Origin: Dehalococcoidia bacterium
GTDB taxonomy: Bacteria > Chloroflexota > Dehalococcoidia > GIF9 > AB-539-J10
Reading direction: 5' to 3'
Length of the DNA: 7,258 bases
Assembly: GCA_030612345.1 (NCBI GenBank)
Contig: JAUWOB010000047.1
Location: 1 to 7,258 of the forward strand
Positions 5,123-7,258 of this stretch are shown here, in pieces; position 1 is the stretch's first letter, and the number at the start of each line of letters is the position of its first letter. The notes under the pieces are model-generated. The model had not been told where the DNA came from and did no database searches. It was given only the letters and a program-made list of their open reading frames with translations. The position numbers were made by a program, and so were the translations under genes.

Positions 5123-6414
5123 CACTCCTCCTTTGTCGTGTTCTCAGCCTTGCCAACGGTTATTTCCAACAGGCGGTCCATGGTCTTCTGAGTATGCATA
5201 GACTGTTCGATCGATTGCTTGGTCTGGGGCAGTGAGAAGAACTGCCTCGCCCTTTCCTTGTCCTCGGCATCATCGGCAATCTCACTCACTTTATTATCTA
5301 CCTCCGAAGAGCTGATTTCAATCCCCTCCTGTTCGGCCAGTTTTCCCAGGACAAGCCCCTGAGTAAGCCGCTTTTTCGCCACAGGACGCAATGCCTGTGT
5401 CAGTTCTTCCTCCGTTCTACCGCTCTTCTTCACGTAATCCTCTACCTCTCTGAAGCCCAGGCGTTGCGCCTCATCCCTGAGCAGCGCAGCGATTTCGCCG
5501 TCCTCCAGAACGGGAGGGTAGTTCACCTCGCTCATTTCGACCAGAGCATCAAGCGCCCTCTGCTTCAACTCCGAGCGATTCCGCGCCTCAGCCTGGGCCG
5601 CCAGATCAGCAGCCACCTTCTTCCTCATGTCCGCCAGGTTAGCATAGCCGGCAGTCTGGACCAACCCGTCGCCAAGCTCAGGCAATTGCTTCTCCTTGAT
5701 CTCCGTAACTGTCACCTTGAAAGCCCCTTCCTTGCCCCGCATGTCGCTAGTGGGGTAGTCATCAGGCATAGTCAGGCTGAAAGTCTTTTCCTTGTTCTTC
5801 TCGACGCCCTGCAAATGAGAGGCAAAACCGGGCACAGGTAAGCGCGAACCTTCATCCACCTCGTAAACTACTCCCTGGCGGCTTAACCAGGGTTTCCCAT
5901 CTACGCTGGCTTCGATATCCATAGTGACCAAGTCGCCCGGCTCAACAGGGCGGCCCACGGGCACCCATGCTCCTTGTCTTTCACGAAACTCCTCCAGGGC
6001 GGTGGCAACTTCCTTCCCGGCAATCTTCGGGACAGGGTCGGGCTCCAGCTTTATGCTATGATAATCGCCAAGCCTGACTTCAGGTTTCAGAGACACTGTG
6101 GCTTTGAAGACCAGAGGCTCACTCTCAACAATCTCTACGTCGGGCCTGGCAATGGGTTCCAGCCCCTCAGGCTCAAGCGCCTGTCTGTAAAGCTCCGGAA
6201 TGAGACGCTCCAATGCCTCTTCCAGCAGGCTACCTCTCCCTATATGTTGCACCAGAATGGACCGCGGTGCCTTTCCTTTGCGGAAGCCGGGTACAGACAC
6301 CTTTTTAACCAGGTGATGATAGGCCTCATCCAGCGATTTGTCTAGCTCAGCGGATTCAGCCTCAATGGTAAGGACTGCCTGGCAATTCCCGGTGTTTTCC
6401 CTGCTTACTTTCAT
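5122..6414 (-). CDS. tig: Trigger factor, ribosome-associated chaperone and prolyl isomerase
   Basis: Cytosolic chaperone docking at the ribosome exit tunnel (protein L23) to shield nascent chains. The 430 aa match the family length (about 430-450). The N-terminal ribosome-binding domain is about 1-115 with the signature GFRKGKAP at 43-50, the same residue positions as in E. coli. The FKBP-type prolyl isomerase domain is about 155-240 ([62 protein letters not shown]). The helical C-terminal cradle is about 245-425, ending in a highly charged tail. ATG 6414 is the natural start: [19 protein letters not shown] lines up with the family N-terminus. Only a weak GGGA-type SD is seen. It begins 14 nt after the aspS stop and runs into clpP by a one-base overlap, so all three are probably co-transcribed. 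tig-clpP is a very common bacterial pair. Confidence 0.96.
   Translation of the reverse strand: MKVSRENTGNCQAVLTIEAESAELDKSLDEAYHHLVKKVSVPGFRKGKAPRSILVQHIGRGSLLEEALERLIPELYRQALEPEGLEPIARPDVEIVESEPLVFKATVSLKPEVRLGDYHSIKLEPDPVPKIAGKEVATALEEFRERQGAWVPVGRPVEPGDLVTMDIEASVDGKPWLSRQGVVYEVDEGSRLPVPGFASHLQGVEKNKEKTFSLTMPDDYPTSDMRGKEGAFKVTVTEIKEKQLPELGDGLVQTAGYANLADMRKKVAADLAAQAEARNRSELKQRALDALVEMSEVNYPPVLEDGEIAALLRDEAQRLGFREVEDYVKKSGRTEEELTQALRPVAKKRLTQGLVLGKLAEQEGIEISSSEVDNKVSEIADDAEDKERARQFFSLPQTKQSIEQSMHTQKTMDRLLEITVGKAENTTKEE
5123..5128 (-). promoter_or_regulatory. clpP Shine-Dalgarno region inside the end of tig
   Basis: On the minus strand the end of tig reads AAAGGAGGAGTGATG. The AGGAGG core lies only about 4 nt before ATG 5122 and overlaps the last tig codons (GAG GAG TGA). 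This decides ATG 5122 over GTG 5125, which would be 1 nt from the core, and indicates stop-start coupling. Confidence 0.6.
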
Positions 6415-6428
6415 ATCTCAGTCCCGAT

Positions 6429-7258
6429 TCATTGCGAGTGCAGAACCTCGCGCTTTAGCTTAAGGTTCAGCTCATCAAGCTGGCACTGATCAACGTAGGA
6501 GGGGCTGTCCAGCATCATATCAACGGCGTTCTGGTTTTTCGGGAAAGCAATAACCTCCCTGATACTGCGCTCCCCGGCCAATAGCATCACCAGGCGGTCC
6601 AGTCCTATGGCAATGCCACCATGGGGCGGGGCACCATACTCCAGAGCTTCCAACAGACCTCCAAATCGGCTGGTAGTTTCTTCTTTGCTGTAGCCAAGCA
6701 GGCTGAATATTCTCTCTTGAAGCTGACGATTGTAGACCCTGATGCTGCCGCTGCCGAGTTCAGAACCATTGCACACCACATCATAATGCTGGCCGTAGAC
6801 CCTGCCCGGCTCTGTATCCAGAAGCGCCAAGTCTTCGTCTCGAGGGGCGGTAAACGGATGGTGCATGGTCTCCCAGTGATCCACAGCCTCGTTCCACTCC
6901 AGCAGAGGAAAATCGACGATAAATGCGAAGGCCAGCAGCTTAGCATCAGCCAGATTGAGCCGCTGTGCCATCTCGGTGCGTAACGCATCAAGCGTCTTGT
7001 TTACTACCTCCAGCTTATCAGCTACGATGAGCAAAAGGTCGCCGGGCTTTGCCTCGAATCTGCAGGCTACGTCCTCGAGTTGGCGAGGAGTCAAGTACTT
7101 GGCGGCCGCCGATTTCACCTCCTCCATAGTTATCGCGGTACCTGCGAAGGCCACGGTGGTTAGCCCCTGGACACCGCAGCCTTTTGCCAGATTAACCAGT
7201 TCATCAAGCTGGTGGCGGGTATAGTGGCCGCAGCCGGGCACACATATTCCCTTCACCT
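6429..7258 (-). CDS. aspS: Aspartyl-tRNA synthetase, C-terminal part (5' end beyond the right edge)
   Basis: Class IIb synthetase charging tRNA with aspartate. Only the last 276 or so codons are present; a GTG near the edge (7256) is an internal valine, not a start, since the bacterial enzyme is about 590 aa. The visible part begins within the GAD insertion domain ([29 protein letters not shown]) that marks bacterial-type AspRS. It returns to the catalytic core at [10 protein letters not shown] and [11 protein letters not shown], then [16 protein letters not shown] and class II motif 3, [16 protein letters not shown], whose Arg contacts ATP. The C-terminal helix [19 protein letters not shown] is typical. 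The anticodon-binding OB domain and motifs 1 and 2 lie outside the window, so discriminating and non-discriminating (Asp/Asn) types cannot be told apart here. It leads the minus-strand run aspS-tig-clpP; the promoter is outside the window. Confidence 0.96.
   Translation of the reverse strand, partial: VKGICVPGCGHYTRHQLDELVNLAKGCGVQGLTTVAFAGTAITMEEVKSAAAKYLTPRQLEDVACRFEAKPGDLLLIVADKLEVVNKTLDALRTEMAQRLNLADAKLLAFAFIVDFPLLEWNEAVDHWETMHHPFTAPRDEDLALLDTEPGRVYGQHYDVVCNGSELGSGSIRVYNRQLQERIFSLLGYSKEETTSRFGGLLEALEYGAPPHGGIAIGLDRLVMLLAGERSIREVIAFPKNQNAVDMMLDSPSYVDQCQLDELNLKLKREVLHSQ

Noticed and set aside
7254..7256. GTG near the right edge as the start of a short AspRS
   Set aside because: The visible protein begins inside the GAD domain; the catalytic motifs 1 and 2 and the anticodon domain must be upstream, outside the window.

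Overview
The window looks like ordinary bacterial core-genome DNA with moderate GC content (mid-50s % by eye). It carries eight genes in two convergent blocks. No mobile element, CRISPR array, rRNA or tRNA was seen. The lineage cannot be fixed from this sequence alone. The ClpP active-site neighbourhood (VHCPGG, STIHLHQ), a perfect extended -10 box, and a gene set without enterobacterial or clostridial signatures make me lean towards Chloroflexota (Dehalococcoidia-like). This is an inference from memory of family sequences, not a demonstrated assignment.

Left block, plus strand (1-4222): an MgtE-type Mg2+ channel whose reading frame is open to the left edge; an M24B Xaa-Pro aminopeptidase with a strong Shine-Dalgarno (SD) site that sets its start at 1461; a 185-nt gap containing two small hairpins; elongation factor P; a 231-nt gap with a TGGTATAAT extended -10 promoter; and a PHP-family metal-dependent phosphoesterase starting at a TTG. 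The peptidase-EF-P pair is a gene order also known from Firmicutes. Both products deal with proline: one removes residues ahead of proline, the other rescues ribosomes stalled on polyproline.

Right block, minus strand (7258-4284, read right to left): the C-terminal part of aspartyl-tRNA synthetase (cut by the window edge), trigger factor, ClpP, and a small one-helix membrane protein. Spacings of 14 nt, a TGATG overlap and a further overlap mark this as one operon. It links translation (AspRS), nascent-chain folding (trigger factor) and proteolysis (ClpP). The usual next gene, clpX, is not present; the small membrane protein occupies that place. The two blocks converge in a 61-nt gap at 4223-4283.

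I do not see a wholly new multi-gene system here. The points most worth a second look are the EF-P loop, which has Q32-R33 where the modified Lys or Arg normally sits at the tip, and the uncharacterised membrane protein translationally coupled to clpP.
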